Positions 1-8,315 are shown, numbered from the stretch's first letter. The stretch: 32,657 nucleotides of DNA from Selenomonadaceae bacterium UBA3796 (GCA_002369175.1 DFES01000162.1:1-32657); one strand, 5' to 3'. Made by a program: numbers and translations. Notes: generated by a model from the letters alone, not told the origin.

Positions 1-95
1 CTTGGCTGCTGATTGGCATGCTGGTTTTGGAGGGCATGCCCTCCATACGCTGGTTGTACCGTCACTTCCTTTCACAGGTGTATCCGATAATTTGC
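1..95. other. window edge, unassigned sequence
   Basis: Two + strand frames are open from the window edge, one to a stop at 144-146 and one to a stop at 167-169. The first has the G/C-rich third positions seen in the real genes here and would encode a short hydrophobic tail, but neither remnant is recognisable. A perfect 16-bp palindrome lies at 29-44. This may be the 3' end of an upstream gene; no more can be supported. Confidence 0.25.
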
Positions 96-124
96 TTGCA
101 AGAGAAGGCTTCTTATGGTATGAT
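96..124 (+). promoter_or_regulatory. promoter of rpmE
   Basis: The -35 TTGCAA (96-101) is separated by 17 bp from the -10 TATGAT (119-124), which is preceded by TGG (extended -10). The predicted start near 131 leaves a leader of about 140 nt before rpmE. Confidence 0.7.
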
Positions 125-130
125 GGTACG

Positions 131-270
131 GTACTGGACGTGCTGACGTCCGGTTCCACGGTCTTTTGACTGGCTTTGCCCTTTGGCGGTGAGCGGTCTA
201 AACCAAGGCTGCGCAGAGCGGCTTTGTATCCATTCCCAGCATTGCCGGGGGAAAGTGAGGTGTATCAGGA
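131..270 (+). promoter_or_regulatory. structured 5' leader of rpmE, candidate L31 leader
   Basis: About 140 nt without a convincing gene lie between the promoter and rpmE. GGACGT/ACGTCC pairs around a GCTG loop at 137-152, and a weaker stem is possible around 204-225. Ribosomal protein L31 genes in Firmicutes are known to carry autoregulatory leader RNAs. That this is one is inferred from position, length and hairpins; it has not been matched to the covariance model. Confidence 0.35.
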
Positions 271-468
271 ATGAAAGAGGGAATTCATCCGGAATTCTTC
301 GAGGCCAAGGTGACCTGCGGCTGCGGCAACACGTTCACTACGGGTTCCACGAAGAAGGAGCTCCGCGTTGATGTGTGCTCCAAGTGCCATCCGTTCTTTA
401 CGGGTCGTCAGCGTGACGTGCAGGCGGGCGGACGCATTGAGAAGTTCAATAAGCGCTATAAAAAGTAA
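271..468 (+). CDS. rpmE: 50S ribosomal protein bL31 (zinc-binding form)
   Basis: This is a 65-residue large-subunit ribosomal protein, the usual length for bL31. The N-terminus MKEGIHPEF is family-typical. The zinc-binding cysteines are present as CGCG (about residues 16-19) and CSKCH (about 36-40), so this is the C+ form, which needs zinc, rather than the zinc-free paralogue. A purine-rich GTGAGGTG lies upstream of the ATG. The gene has its own promoter and is closed by a terminator only 8 nt after the stop, so it is probably transcribed alone. In Firmicutes rpmE commonly precedes DUF1385, prfA and prmC, as it does here. Confidence 0.97.
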   Translation: MKEGIHPEFFEAKVTCGCGNTFTTGSTKKELRVDVCSKCHPFFTGRQRDVQAGGRIEKFNKRYKK

Positions 469-476
469 GCGATACG

Positions 477-503
477 GCAGGGCGGAGGCTCTGCTGTTTT
501 TTT
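477..503 (+). terminator. terminator after rpmE
   Basis: A 7-bp stem GCAGGGC/GCTCTGC (477-483 and 488-494, one G-U pair) closes a GGAG loop and is followed by TGTTTTTTT. It separates rpmE from the next promoter. Confidence 0.85.
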
Positions 504-516
504 GCCTTTTTTCGGG

Positions 517-545
517 TTGACAGGGGCTGTGCTATCATCTAAAAT
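517..545 (+). promoter_or_regulatory. promoter of the DUF1385-prfA-prmC-tsaC operon
   Basis: A consensus -35 TTGACA (517-522) lies exactly 17 bp before TAAAAT (540-545). It starts just after the rpmE terminator, so the four following genes form a separate unit. An alternative TATCAT at 533-538 is only 10 bp from the -35 and is less likely. Confidence 0.8.
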
Positions 546-606
546 TCAGGGTGTCACAGTATATTGGAACGTGTTTGAAAAGAGGACTGTGGAAAGGGGA
601 ATTTCC

Positions 607-1560
607 TTGAGTGATAAATTGATGGTGGGCGGGCAGGCCGTCATTGAGGGTGTTATGATGCGGAGCCCGAAACTCTCTGCGACGGCGGTGCGGGAACCCG
701 GCGGCAGGATTGCTGTAGAAGTGAAGCCGGTAAACTCCATATCGGATCGGTTTCCCATATGGAAGAAGCCCTTCCTGAGAGGTATTGTCTCCCTTGTGGA
801 ATCCTTGGTGCTGGGCATCCGCTCCCTATCTTATTCGGCGAAAATGGCGGGGGAGGAGGATGAGCAACTCTCGGACAAGGAATTGGCGGGAACCATCGTC
901 TTTGCTCTTGTACTGGCGAGCATTCTCTTTGTGGTGATCCCAACGGGGGCGGCGAAGCTCTTCCATGGTATCACGGAGGATCCCGTGTTCCTGAACCTCA
1001 TGGAGGGCTTTCTGAGGCTGGGGATCTTCCTCCTGTACATCTGGGGGATTTCGCGCATGAAGGATATCCGCAGGGTATTCCAGTATCATGGGGCGGAGCA
1101 TCAGACGATTTTCTGCTATGAGGCGGGAAAACCCCTGACAGTGGAGAATGTGCAGCAGTTTCCGCGGCTGCATCCCCGCTGTGGTACGGCTTTTCTGCTT
1201 ATCGTTATGCTGGTGAGCATTTTCGTATTCGCCTTTCTTGGATGGCCGGATCTCTGGCTGCGCATCGCAAGCCGGCTGTTGCTTCTTCCGGTAGTGGCGG
1301 GGGTTTCCTATGAGATCATTCGCCTTGCGGGACGCTCGAAGAATCCCGTTCTCCACATGGCGATTCTGCCGGGGCTCTGGCTCCAGTACCTTACCACCCG
1401 TCCGCCGGAGGATGACATGGTAGAAGTGGCCATCGAGTCCCTCAAGGCGGTACTGCCTCCCGAGGAGATCCTGGAGGGGACGGGCAATTATCTTGTGCGT
1501 GAACCGGATATGGCGGAAGAGGTCATGGAGAACCAGGTGGCAATGGGAATGAATTCTTGA
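607..1560 (+). CDS. DUF1385 family membrane protein (YqhQ-like)
   Basis: This 317-residue multi-pass membrane protein belongs to the DUF1385/YqhQ family, whose biochemical role is not established. The signature GGQAVIEGVMMR lies near the N-terminus, followed by the family motifs YHGAEHQTI and HPRCGTAFLL. Four or so hydrophobic segments are visible between about residues 95 and 260. The TTG at 607 is chosen because AAAGGGG lies 6 nt upstream and because the protein then begins just before the conserved GGQAVIEG block; the frame is open upstream to 502, but that would include the promoter. It is the first gene of a translation-related operon, conserved next to prfA in Firmicutes. Confidence 0.9.
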   Translation: MSDKLMVGGQAVIEGVMMRSPKLSATAVREPGGRIAVEVKPVNSISDRFPIWKKPFLRGIVSLVESLVLGIRSLSYSAKMAGEEDEQLSDKELAGTIVFALVLASILFVVIPTGAAKLFHGITEDPVFLNLMEGFLRLGIFLLYIWGISRMKDIRRVFQYHGAEHQTIFCYEAGKPLTVENVQQFPRLHPRCGTAFLLIVMLVSIFVFAFLGWPDLWLRIASRLLLLPVVAGVSYEIIRLAGRSKNPVLHMAILPGLWLQYLTTRPPEDDMVEVAIESLKAVLPPEEILEGTGNYLVREPDMAEEVMENQVAMGMNS

Positions 1561-1579
1561 GAAAATTGAGGTGGAAGCT

Positions 1580-2647
1580 TTGCTGGATAAACTCCAATCC
1601 ATTGAGGACAAATATTTGGAACTGGAATCCCTCATCAGCGATCCCAGCGTGATGGAGGACATGGATCGCTGGCAGCGCTACAGCAAGGAGCACGCAGCTC
1701 TGGCACCCGTCGTTGAGAAGGTGCGGGAGTACAGGAAGGTATGCGCAGGGCTGGAGGATGCAAAAGCTATGCTGGAAGAGCCCCTGGAGGACGATATGCG
1801 CAGGCTGGTGGAGGAGGAATTGGCAGAGCTTCGGGATAAGAAGGAAGTTCTGGACGGAGAGATGCCTCTTTTGCTTCTCCCAAAGGATCCCAATGATGAT
1901 AAGAGCGTCATCGTGGAAATTCGCGGCGGCGTCGGTGGCGAAGAGGCTGCGCTTTTTGCAGGGGATCTTTTCCGCATGTACTCCCGCTATGCGGAGAAAC
2001 AGGGCTGGAAAGTGGAGCTCATGGATTCCAATGCCACGGAAATCGGTGGATTCAAAGAGGTTTCCTTCTCTGTGGACGGCTACGGTGCTTACAGCAAGTT
2101 GAAATACGAGAGCGGAACCCATCGTGTGCAGAGGGTGCCGGTGACAGAATCCGGCGGGCGCATCCATACATCAGCGGTGACAGTGGCTGTGCTGCCGGAA
2201 ATGGAAGAGGTGGAGGTATCGGTAGATCCCAACGATCTCCGCATTGATACATACTGTGCCAGTGGTGCAGGGGGGCAGTACGTCAACCGCACGGAGACTG
2301 CCATCCGCATTACGCATCTGCCCACGGGCATTGTCGTGCAGTGCCAAGATGAGAAGTCCCAGCTCAAGAACAAGGAAAAGGCCATGAAGGTTCTTCGAGC
2401 CAGGATTCAGGACAAGGCAAGGCAGGAACAGGAGGCGGAGGTGGCGGCAGATCGCCGCAGCCAAGTGGGGTCTGGCGACCGCAGCGAGCGCATCCGCACT
2501 TATAACTTTCCTCAGGGGCGGGTGACGGATCATCGCATCGGGCTTACCCTGCATAAACTGGACAGCGTACTGAACGGAGATCTGGAGGAAATTCTGGGTG
2601 CTCTTATTACGGCGGATCGAGCCGAGAAGTTGAGTCGGGTGAAATGA
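1580..2647 (+). CDS. prfA: peptide chain release factor 1
   Basis: RF1 recognises UAA and UAG in the ribosomal A site and triggers hydrolysis of peptidyl-tRNA. The protein has 355 residues, normal for RF1. The tripeptide discriminator is PVT (about residues 187-189, in HRVQRVPVTESGG), the RF1 PxT form rather than the RF2 SPF. The catalytic GGQ is at about 231-233; its glutamine is methylated by PrmC, encoded by the next gene. The TTG at 1580 is preferred over a GTG at 1571 because GAGGTGG ends 5 nt upstream and the product then starts MLDKL, as in homologues. It overlaps prmC by an ATGA. Confidence 0.97.
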   Translation: MLDKLQSIEDKYLELESLISDPSVMEDMDRWQRYSKEHAALAPVVEKVREYRKVCAGLEDAKAMLEEPLEDDMRRLVEEELAELRDKKEVLDGEMPLLLLPKDPNDDKSVIVEIRGGVGGEEAALFAGDLFRMYSRYAEKQGWKVELMDSNATEIGGFKEVSFSVDGYGAYSKLKYESGTHRVQRVPVTESGGRIHTSAVTVAVLPEMEEVEVSVDPNDLRIDTYCASGAGGQYVNRTETAIRITHLPTGIVVQCQDEKSQLKNKEKAMKVLRARIQDKARQEQEAEVAADRRSQVGSGDRSERIRTYNFPQGRVTDHRIGLTLHKLDSVLNGDLEEILGALITADRAEKLSRVK

Positions 2648-3534
2648 TGTCGGGGGAAATTTGGACCATTGGGCGCATATTGAAGTGGACGGAGCAGTAC
2701 TTTGGCAGGAAGGGCATAGAGTCCCCTCGTTTGGATGCCGAAGTGCTGCTTTCCCATGTGCTGGGAAAGCAGCGCATCTACCTCTATGTTCATTTTGAGG
2801 AACCACTGGAGAAAGGGGAATTGGCAGCCTACAAGGAACTCATTCAGAAAAGGGTGCAGAGAATTCCTGTGGCGTATCTTGTAGGGCATCGGGAGTTCAT
2901 GGGACTGCGTTTTCGGGTGAGTCCGGCGACCCTTGTGCCACGCCCGGATACGGAAATCCTTGTACAGGCGGCACTGGAGCGGCTGAAGAAACTCACCGGC
3001 GGCACGGCACATCTGCGTTTCGCGGATATCGGCACGGGGACGGGGGCTATCTGCCTTTCTCTGCTGCACTTCCTGCCGGGGACAGAGGCTTCGGCTGTGG
3101 ATATCTCCTCCGGAGCCATTGCTCTGGCTGAGGAAAATGCGGAGGCATTGGGGCTCTCGGGGCGCGTTGCCTTTTTGGAAGGAGATTTGCTGGAACCCGT
3201 CAGGGGACAGCGTTTTCATGCGATTCTGTCCAATCCTCCCTATATTCCCGATGGAGACATTTTGCGTCTCCCGCCGGAGGTTAAGGAAAACGAACCCAGG
3301 GCAGCACTGGCAGGAGGCGAGGATGGCATGGATTTCTACCGCAGGCTCTGCGAGGAAGCGCCGGAGCTTTTGGAGAAAGGCGGATTTATGGCCTTCGAGG
3401 TAGGGGTGCATCAGGCGAACCCTGTGGCTGAAATGGCAAGGAAGCATCCCCTGATTGCGGGAACGGAGATATTGAAGGATCTGGCGGGAATCGAGCGTGT
3501 GGTCATTGCATGGAGAGGGGGCAGTACGGAATGA
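2644..3534 (+). CDS. prmC: peptide chain release factor N5-glutamine methyltransferase
   Basis: PrmC methylates the glutamine of the GGQ motif in release factors using S-adenosylmethionine. The 296-residue protein has an N-terminal helical domain (about 1-90), the linker motif LVPRPDTE (98-105), the SAM-binding loop DIGTGTGAICLSL (128-140) and the catalytic NPPY (197-200) that holds the glutamine amide. The ATG overlaps the prfA stop as ATGA, so translation is probably coupled to that of its substrate. A second ATG follows immediately. Confidence 0.97.
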   Translation: MMSGEIWTIGRILKWTEQYFGRKGIESPRLDAEVLLSHVLGKQRIYLYVHFEEPLEKGELAAYKELIQKRVQRIPVAYLVGHREFMGLRFRVSPATLVPRPDTEILVQAALERLKKLTGGTAHLRFADIGTGTGAICLSLLHFLPGTEASAVDISSGAIALAEENAEALGLSGRVAFLEGDLLEPVRGQRFHAILSNPPYIPDGDILRLPPEVKENEPRAALAGGEDGMDFYRRLCEEAPELLEKGGFMAFEVGVHQANPVAEMARKHPLIAGTEILKDLAGIERVVIAWRGGSTE

Positions 3535-4586
3535 GGACGTGTATCGTAAAAATCACAGATGTCCGCAGCCAAAGGGATGTGATAGAGGCGGCGGGGAACA
3601 TCCTGCGGGAAGGCGGTCTTGTGGCCTTTCCTACGGAGACCGTCTACGGTCTTGGAGCCAACGGATTGGACGGGGAGGCCTGCGCAGAGATTTACCGCGC
3701 GAAGGGGCGTCCTTCGGATAATCCGCTGATTCTTCATGTGGCGAACAGGCGCATGGTGGACAGTATTGCCCTGGAGGTTACTCCTATTGCGGAAAAACTC
3801 ATGGCTGTGTTCGCACCGGGCCCCATTACGCTCATCATGAAAAAAAAGCCGCATATCCCGGATAGCGTTACAGGCGGCTTGGATACGGTGGGAATCCGCA
3901 TGCCGGACAATGATATCGCCCGGGCGGTGATACGCGCCGCAGGTGTGCCGATTGCGGCTCCGAGCGCCAATACCTCCGGACGTCCCAGCCCGACCACGGC
4001 AGAAGCGGTGGAGCATGATATCGATGGAAAGATACCGCTGATCCTTGATGGCGGGCCATGCCAGTTCGGGGTGGAATCCACGATTGTGGACTGCACGGGG
4101 GATGTGGCTGTGATTTTGCGCCCGGGGGCGGTTACCGTGGAGATGCTGGAAGATGTGTTGGGAAGAGTGGAGCTCGATGCGGCACTTGTGGGGAAAGAGG
4201 AGACGCCGAGAGCACCGGGAATGAAGTATCGCCATTATGCACCCAAGGTTCCCCTGACTGTCCTGGAGGGAGATCCGGAACAGATGGCTCAGGCATTTCG
4301 CGATGAACTGGGAAGGCTTCACGGGGAATACAAGCAGGTGGGCATCATTGCCAGCGGAGAGGTGATTTCCTCGCTGAAGGGACTGGCGCAGGAAGAACTT
4401 CTGGTTTCCTACGGGGACAGGGGGGACTTTTCTGCAATTGCGGCCAATATCTATGAGGCTCTTCGCTATTTTGACGAGAGGGATGTGGATTGTCTCCTGG
4501 CGGAGGGAACCAGCGAAGAGGAGCTTGGATTGGCCATCATGAACCGGCTGCATAAGGCGAGTGGATTCCGGAGCATCTATGTATGA
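3531..4586 (+). CDS. tsaC: L-threonylcarbamoyladenylate synthase (long Sua5 form)
   Basis: This enzyme makes threonylcarbamoyl-AMP from threonine, bicarbonate and ATP, the first step of t6A37 modification in ANN-decoding tRNAs. The YrdC/TsaC core shows PTETVYGLGANG, the KGRPSDNPLILHV substrate loop, SANTSGRPSPTT and STIVDC. After about residue 225 comes the linker APGMKYRHYAPKVPL, characteristic of two-domain Sua5 proteins, followed by the C-terminal Sua5 domain. At 351 residues it is the long form, not the ~190-residue E. coli TsaC. The ATG at 3531 overlaps the prmC stop and has GGAGAGGGGG about 10 nt upstream; an ATG at 3510 lies too close to that site. It is the last gene of the operon. 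Confidence 0.95.
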   Translation: MRTCIVKITDVRSQRDVIEAAGNILREGGLVAFPTETVYGLGANGLDGEACAEIYRAKGRPSDNPLILHVANRRMVDSIALEVTPIAEKLMAVFAPGPITLIMKKKPHIPDSVTGGLDTVGIRMPDNDIARAVIRAAGVPIAAPSANTSGRPSPTTAEAVEHDIDGKIPLILDGGPCQFGVESTIVDCTGDVAVILRPGAVTVEMLEDVLGRVELDAALVGKEETPRAPGMKYRHYAPKVPLTVLEGDPEQMAQAFRDELGRLHGEYKQVGIIASGEVISSLKGLAQEELLVSYGDRGDFSAIAANIYEALRYFDERDVDCLLAEGTSEEELGLAIMNRLHKASGFRSIYV

Positions 4587-4596
4587 AGCACTCCTG

Positions 4597-4641
4597 CTCC
4601 GTCTGCAGGACGGGGTTCCGCAGATGCAAAAACTTTGCATC
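4597..4641. repeat. two consecutive inverted repeats after tsaC
   Basis: CTCCGTC/GACGGGG (4597-4603 and 4609-4615, one wobble) is followed by a perfect 8-3-8 dyad GATGCAAA-AAC-TTTGCATC (4623-4641). Neither is followed by a T-run on the + strand, so they are not canonical intrinsic terminators. They could be a processed or Rho-type 3' end for the tsaC operon, or a binding site upstream of the rpiB promoter. Confidence 0.55.
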
Positions 4642-4658
4642 GCAGATTGGCTTAGGGG

Positions 4659-4687
4659 TACAAATCCAATGGATTTCATGGTACAAT
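4659..4687 (+). promoter_or_regulatory. extended -10 promoter of rpiB-glyA-upp with overlapping dyad
   Basis: TACAAT (4682-4687) preceded by TGG makes an extended -10. The -35 position (4659-4664, TACAAA) is a poor match. A perfect 6-3-6 dyad AAATCC-AAT-GGATTT (4662-4676) overlaps the -35 and spacer, where a repressor would block RNA polymerase. The promoter call is fairly good; the operator role is inferred. Confidence 0.55.
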
Positions 4688-4725
4688 AGGGGACGGGCTA
4701 CCAAGTGCGAAGGGAGTTTTTAGTT

Positions 4726-5166
4726 ATGAAGATTACGATTGGCAGCGACCATGGAGCCGTGGACTTAAAGGAAGAAGTAAAAATGGTTCTCAAGGAGTTT
4801 GGAAATATTGAGGTGAAGGATGTAGGCACCTTCGGCACGGAAGCGGTGGATTATCCCGATATAGCGGAGAAGGTCTGTGCTGATGTTGTGGATGGAAAAT
4901 CGGATCGGGGGATTGTGCTTTGCGGCACGGGAATCGGCATTTCCATGGCGGCAAACAAGATCAAGGGCATCCGTTGCGCCCTTTGCACGGATGTGTATTC
5001 TGCGAAGATGTCCAGAGAGCACAACAATGCCAATGTCCTGGCTTTGGGTGGTCGCGTGACGGGCTTCGGCCCAGCGGGCGAGATCGTGCGGGCATGGATT
5101 GAGGGCGAGTTCTCCGGTGGACGCCATGAGCGGCGCGTGAACAAGATCATGGCACTTGAAAATTAA
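4726..5166 (+). CDS. rpiB: ribose-5-phosphate isomerase B
   Basis: RpiB interconverts ribose 5-phosphate and ribulose 5-phosphate in the non-oxidative pentose phosphate pathway. The 146-residue length is normal for the RpiB/LacAB family. Characteristic motifs are GSDHGAVDLK near the N-terminus, the phosphate-binding LCGTGIGISMAANK in the middle and SREHNNANVLALGGR after it. The ATG at 4726 is chosen because AGGGAG lies 9 nt upstream and the protein then begins MKITIGSDH like its homologues; a GTG at 4705 lacks such support. It leads the rpiB-glyA-upp group, supplying ribose phosphate for PRPP and nucleotide synthesis. Confidence 0.97.
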   Translation: MKITIGSDHGAVDLKEEVKMVLKEFGNIEVKDVGTFGTEAVDYPDIAEKVCADVVDGKSDRGIVLCGTGIGISMAANKIKGIRCALCTDVYSAKMSREHNNANVLALGGRVTGFGPAGEIVRAWIEGEFSGGRHERRVNKIMALEN

Positions 5167-5201
5167 GTTGTAGTGAATTACCTGATTAGGAGGAAGACAC
5201 A

Positions 5202-6449
5202 TTGAGTTTGATGGATGCATTGAAGACCGTTGATCCGGAGGTTGCCAAGGGGATTGGCGATGAGCTGCAGCGTCAGCAGACGAAGCTGGAACTCATCGCT
5301 TCGGAGAATATTGTCAGCCGCGCAGTCATGGAGGCTCAGGGCAGCGTGCTCACGAACAAATATGCGGAGGGTTATCCCGGAAAGCGCTACTATGGCGGCT
5401 GCGAGTGTGTTGACGTGGTGGAGCAGCTTGCCATTGACAGGGCGAAGAAGCTATTTGGCGCCGGTTTTGCCAATGTTCAGCCTCATTCCGGCGCGCAGGC
5501 GAATATGGCCGTATTTTTCTCCCTGCTGGAGCCGGGGGATGTGGTTATGGGCATGAGCCTCACAGATGGCGGTCATCTCACCCATGGAAGCCCGGTGAAC
5601 ATGTCGGGAAAGTATTTTAAGATTGTTCCCTATGGCGTTTCCAGAGAGACGGAATGCATTGACTATGATGCACTGCAGAAACAAGCGGAGGAGTGCAAGC
5701 CGAAACTCATTGTGGCCGGAGCATCTGCCTATCCGCGCATCCTTGATTTTCCGCGGCTGTCGAAGATCGCGAAATCTGTAGGCGCGTATCTCATGGTGGA
5801 TATCGCTCATATTGCGGGGCTGGTCGTAGCCGGCATGCATCCGAGTCCCATTCCTTATGCCGATGTTGTCACCACGACAACACACAAGACATTGCGCGGC
5901 CCCAGGGGCGGCATGATTCTTTGCCGGGATGAGGAATTTGGCAAGCGGTTCAACAAGGCGGTGTTCCCCGGAATCCAGGGCGGTCCCTTGATGCATGTAA
6001 TCGCAGCGAAGGCGGTTGCTCTCCATGAGGCGCTGCAACCGGAATTCGCTCTTTACGCGAAGCAGACGGTGAAGAATGCGGCTGTGCTTGCCCACAGCTT
6101 GCAGGAGGATGGGTTCCGCCTTGTTTCCGGCGGTACGGACAATCACCTGATGCTTGTGGATCTCACCAACAAGAACCTCACGGGCAAGGAGGCGCAGCTC
6201 CTGCTGGATGAAGTGAACATAACAGCCAACCGCAATACGATTCCCTTTGAGACGCGCTCTCCTTTCATTACCAGCGGAATTCGCCTTGGCTCTCCTGCCC
6301 TTACGACGAGGGGCTTTAAGGAGGCTGATATGGAGGAGGTTGCCGCGATTCTCGCGCTCGTCCTGGATCATCCGACGGATGAAGCGGCGAAGAGCGAGGC
6401 GCGCAAGCGGGTAAATGCTCTGTGTGAGAAATATCCATTGTATCAATAA
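5202..6449 (+). CDS. glyA: serine hydroxymethyltransferase
   Basis: GlyA is a PLP enzyme converting serine and tetrahydrofolate to glycine and 5,10-methylene-tetrahydrofolate, the main source of one-carbon units. The 415 residues match the family. Visible motifs are LIASENIVS (30-38), KYAEGYPGKRYYGG (53-66), VDIAHIAGLV (199-208) and TTTTHKTLRGPRGG, in which K229 should form the PLP Schiff base. The start is TTG at 5202: AGGAGG lies 8 nt upstream, while the ATG at 5211 is too far away. The gap to rpiB is 35 nt, and upp follows at 23 nt, so the three are probably cotranscribed. Confidence 0.98.
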   Translation: MSLMDALKTVDPEVAKGIGDELQRQQTKLELIASENIVSRAVMEAQGSVLTNKYAEGYPGKRYYGGCECVDVVEQLAIDRAKKLFGAGFANVQPHSGAQANMAVFFSLLEPGDVVMGMSLTDGGHLTHGSPVNMSGKYFKIVPYGVSRETECIDYDALQKQAEECKPKLIVAGASAYPRILDFPRLSKIAKSVGAYLMVDIAHIAGLVVAGMHPSPIPYADVVTTTTHKTLRGPRGGMILCRDEEFGKRFNKAVFPGIQGGPLMHVIAAKAVALHEALQPEFALYAKQTVKNAAVLAHSLQEDGFRLVSGGTDNHLMLVDLTNKNLTGKEAQLLLDEVNITANRNTIPFETRSPFITSGIRLGSPALTTRGFKEADMEEVAAILALVLDHPTDEAAKSEARKRVNALCEKYPLYQ

Positions 6450-6472
6450 AAAATCTAAGGGGAGCGGTAGGA

Positions 6473-7111
6473 ATGTCGGAAGAATTGAAAGTGACGGTTA
6501 TCAATCATCCTCTGGTTCAGCACAAATTGACCCTCATGCGGCAGAAGGAAACGGGCACGAAGGATTTTCGGGAACTCCTGGAGGAGATTGCCATGCTCAT
6601 GACGTATGAGATTACCCGCGATTTTCCGCTGGAGGAAGTGGAGATCGAGACGCCGGTGGCAAAATGCAGGAGCAAAGTGCTGTCGGGCAAGAAGGTGGGG
6701 GTGGTTCCCATTCTTCGAGCCGGTCTCGGCATGCTTAGCGGTGTGCTCAACATGATACCTGCGGCTCGTGTGGGACATATTGGGCTCTATCGCGATCCGA
6801 AGACGTTGAAACCGGTGGAGTATTACTGCAAACTGCCCGGCGATGTGGAGGAGCGCACCCTTATTGTGGTGGATCCTATGCTTGCAACGGGCGGGAGCGC
6901 ATCGGCTGCTCTGCAGATGATCAAGGACAAGGGAGCCAGCTCCATCACACTCATGTGCCTTGTTGCGGCACCGGAGGGTGTCAGGGTCATCAATCGTGAC
7001 CATCCCGATATTCCCATCTATGTGGCGGCCGTCGATGAGTGCCTGAACGAGAAGGGGTATATTGTGCCCGGTCTCGGCGATGCCGGGGATAGGATTTTCG
7101 GCACATTGTAA
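6473..7111 (+). CDS. upp: uracil phosphoribosyltransferase
   Basis: Upp salvages uracil by joining it to PRPP to form UMP. The 212-residue protein has the PRPP-binding loop VVDPMLATGGSA (about residues 130-141), the N-terminal segment NHPLVQHKLTLMR typical of Upp, and the C-terminal PGLGDAGDRIFGT that binds uracil. GGGGAGCGG precedes the ATG at a good distance. It is the third gene of the rpiB-glyA-upp unit and is followed 6 nt later by an intrinsic terminator. glyA-upp adjacency is common in Firmicutes. Confidence 0.98.
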   Translation: MSEELKVTVINHPLVQHKLTLMRQKETGTKDFRELLEEIAMLMTYEITRDFPLEEVEIETPVAKCRSKVLSGKKVGVVPILRAGLGMLSGVLNMIPAARVGHIGLYRDPKTLKPVEYYCKLPGDVEERTLIVVDPMLATGGSASAALQMIKDKGASSITLMCLVAAPEGVRVINRDHPDIPIYVAAVDECLNEKGYIVPGLGDAGDRIFGTL

Positions 7112-7117
7112 GAGAAG

Positions 7118-7146
7118 AGCCTTCCTGTCAACGAGGAAGGCTTTTT
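7118..7146 (+). terminator. terminator after upp
   Basis: A perfect 9-bp stem AGCCTTCCT/AGGAAGGCT (7118-7126 and 7134-7142) with a 7-nt loop is followed by TTTT. It ends the rpiB-glyA-upp transcript. Confidence 0.92.
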
Positions 7147-7200
7147 CTGTGAAATCCCAGGAACTTATGGGTCAAAGGAAAATAAAGAGGTGGAAAGATT

Positions 7201-8304
7201 TTGAGTAATTTGGAAGTGGGCATTGTTGGTTTGCCCAATGTGGGGAAGAGCACACTTTTCAATGCGATTACGAAGGCGGGAGCAGAAGCGGCCAACTATC
7301 CCTTCTGCACCATTGAGCCCAATGTGGGAGTTGTGGCAGTGCCGGATCCAAGACTGGAGATCCTGCACAGGATGTACGATTCCAAGAAGACGACACCGGC
7401 TACGGTGAGTTTTGTGGATATTGCGGGACTGGTGAAGGGAGCCTCCAAGGGAGAGGGGCTCGGCAACAAGTTTCTGGAGCACATCCGCAAAGTGGACGCT
7501 GTTGCCCATGTGGTGCGCTGTTTTGAGGACTCCAATATCACTCACGTGGAAGGAGGCATCGACCCCCTTCGTGATATCGGCATCATTCAGACAGAGCTTT
7601 GCCTGGCGGATTTGGAGATTGTGGAAAAGCGGATCATGAAGCTTGCCAAAATCGCTAAATCCGGAAGCAAGGAAGCGAAGGCGGAGGATGAGATCCTGCG
7701 GCGCATCAAGGCGGCCCTGGACGAAGGACGACCCGCTCGCAGCGTGGAGCTTTCCGCAGATGATCTGGCTCTTATCAAGGAGATGAATCTCCTGACGCTG
7801 AAGCCGACTCTTTATGTGGCAAACGTTGCGGAGGATGAAGTGGCATCCTGGGAGGATAATGCCTTTGTCAGGAAGGTGCAAGAATTCGCCGCGCAAGAGC
7901 AGGCAGAGGTGGTCGTAATCTCTGCAAAGGTGGAGTCGGAGATCGCTGAACTGGACGAGGCAGAAGCGAAGGAATTCCTCGCGGATATGGGGCTTTCTGA
8001 GTCGGGGCTTGACAAACTCATCAAGGCGGCATTTGACCTTTTGGGACTTATGACCTTTCTCACGGCGGGACCGGACGAATGCCGTGCCTGGACCATTGTC
8101 AAGGGGACGACAGCGCCGAAGGCCGCGGGGAAAATTCATACGGATTTCGAGCGGGGCTTCATTCGTGCAGAAATCGTGGGCTATGATGACCTCATTGCTG
8201 CAGGGAGCGTTGCGGCGGCAAGGGAAAAAGGACAGGTTCGCCTGGAGGGGAAGGACTACATCATGCAGGACGGCGATGTGACAAACTTCCGATTTAACGT
8301 CTGA
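7201..8304 (+). CDS. ychF: redox-regulated Obg-like ATPase YchF
   Basis: YchF is a ribosome-associated P-loop ATPase of the Obg/HflX superfamily that prefers ATP over GTP. In its 367 residues, the Walker A/G1 motif is GLPNVGKST (10-18), G3 is DIAGLVKGAS (about 74-83), and the usual NKxD specificity motif is replaced by NVAE in LYVANVAEDE, the NxxE form expected for YchF. A C-terminal TGS domain runs from roughly residue 278, ending QDGDVTNFRFNV. The start is TTG with AGAGGTGG about 7 nt upstream. It is convergent with the nitrilase-family gene, 11 nt away, with no terminator visible between them. Confidence 0.96.
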   Translation: MSNLEVGIVGLPNVGKSTLFNAITKAGAEAANYPFCTIEPNVGVVAVPDPRLEILHRMYDSKKTTPATVSFVDIAGLVKGASKGEGLGNKFLEHIRKVDAVAHVVRCFEDSNITHVEGGIDPLRDIGIIQTELCLADLEIVEKRIMKLAKIAKSGSKEAKAEDEILRRIKAALDEGRPARSVELSADDLALIKEMNLLTLKPTLYVANVAEDEVASWEDNAFVRKVQEFAAQEQAEVVVISAKVESEIAELDEAEAKEFLADMGLSESGLDKLIKAAFDLLGLMTFLTAGPDECRAWTIVKGTTAPKAAGKIHTDFERGFIRAEIVGYDDLIAAGSVAAAREKGQVRLEGKDYIMQDGDVTNFRFNV

Positions 8305-8315
8305 CGGGCAGGATA

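Noticed and set aside
29..44. Perfect 16-bp palindrome GGAGGGCATGCCCTCC.
   Set aside because: It has no loop and no T-run, and lies at the window edge in what may be coding sequence, so no role can be argued.
183..371. A 62-codon frame overlapping the start of rpmE.
   Set aside because: It is out of frame with the clear bL31 gene and resembles no protein.
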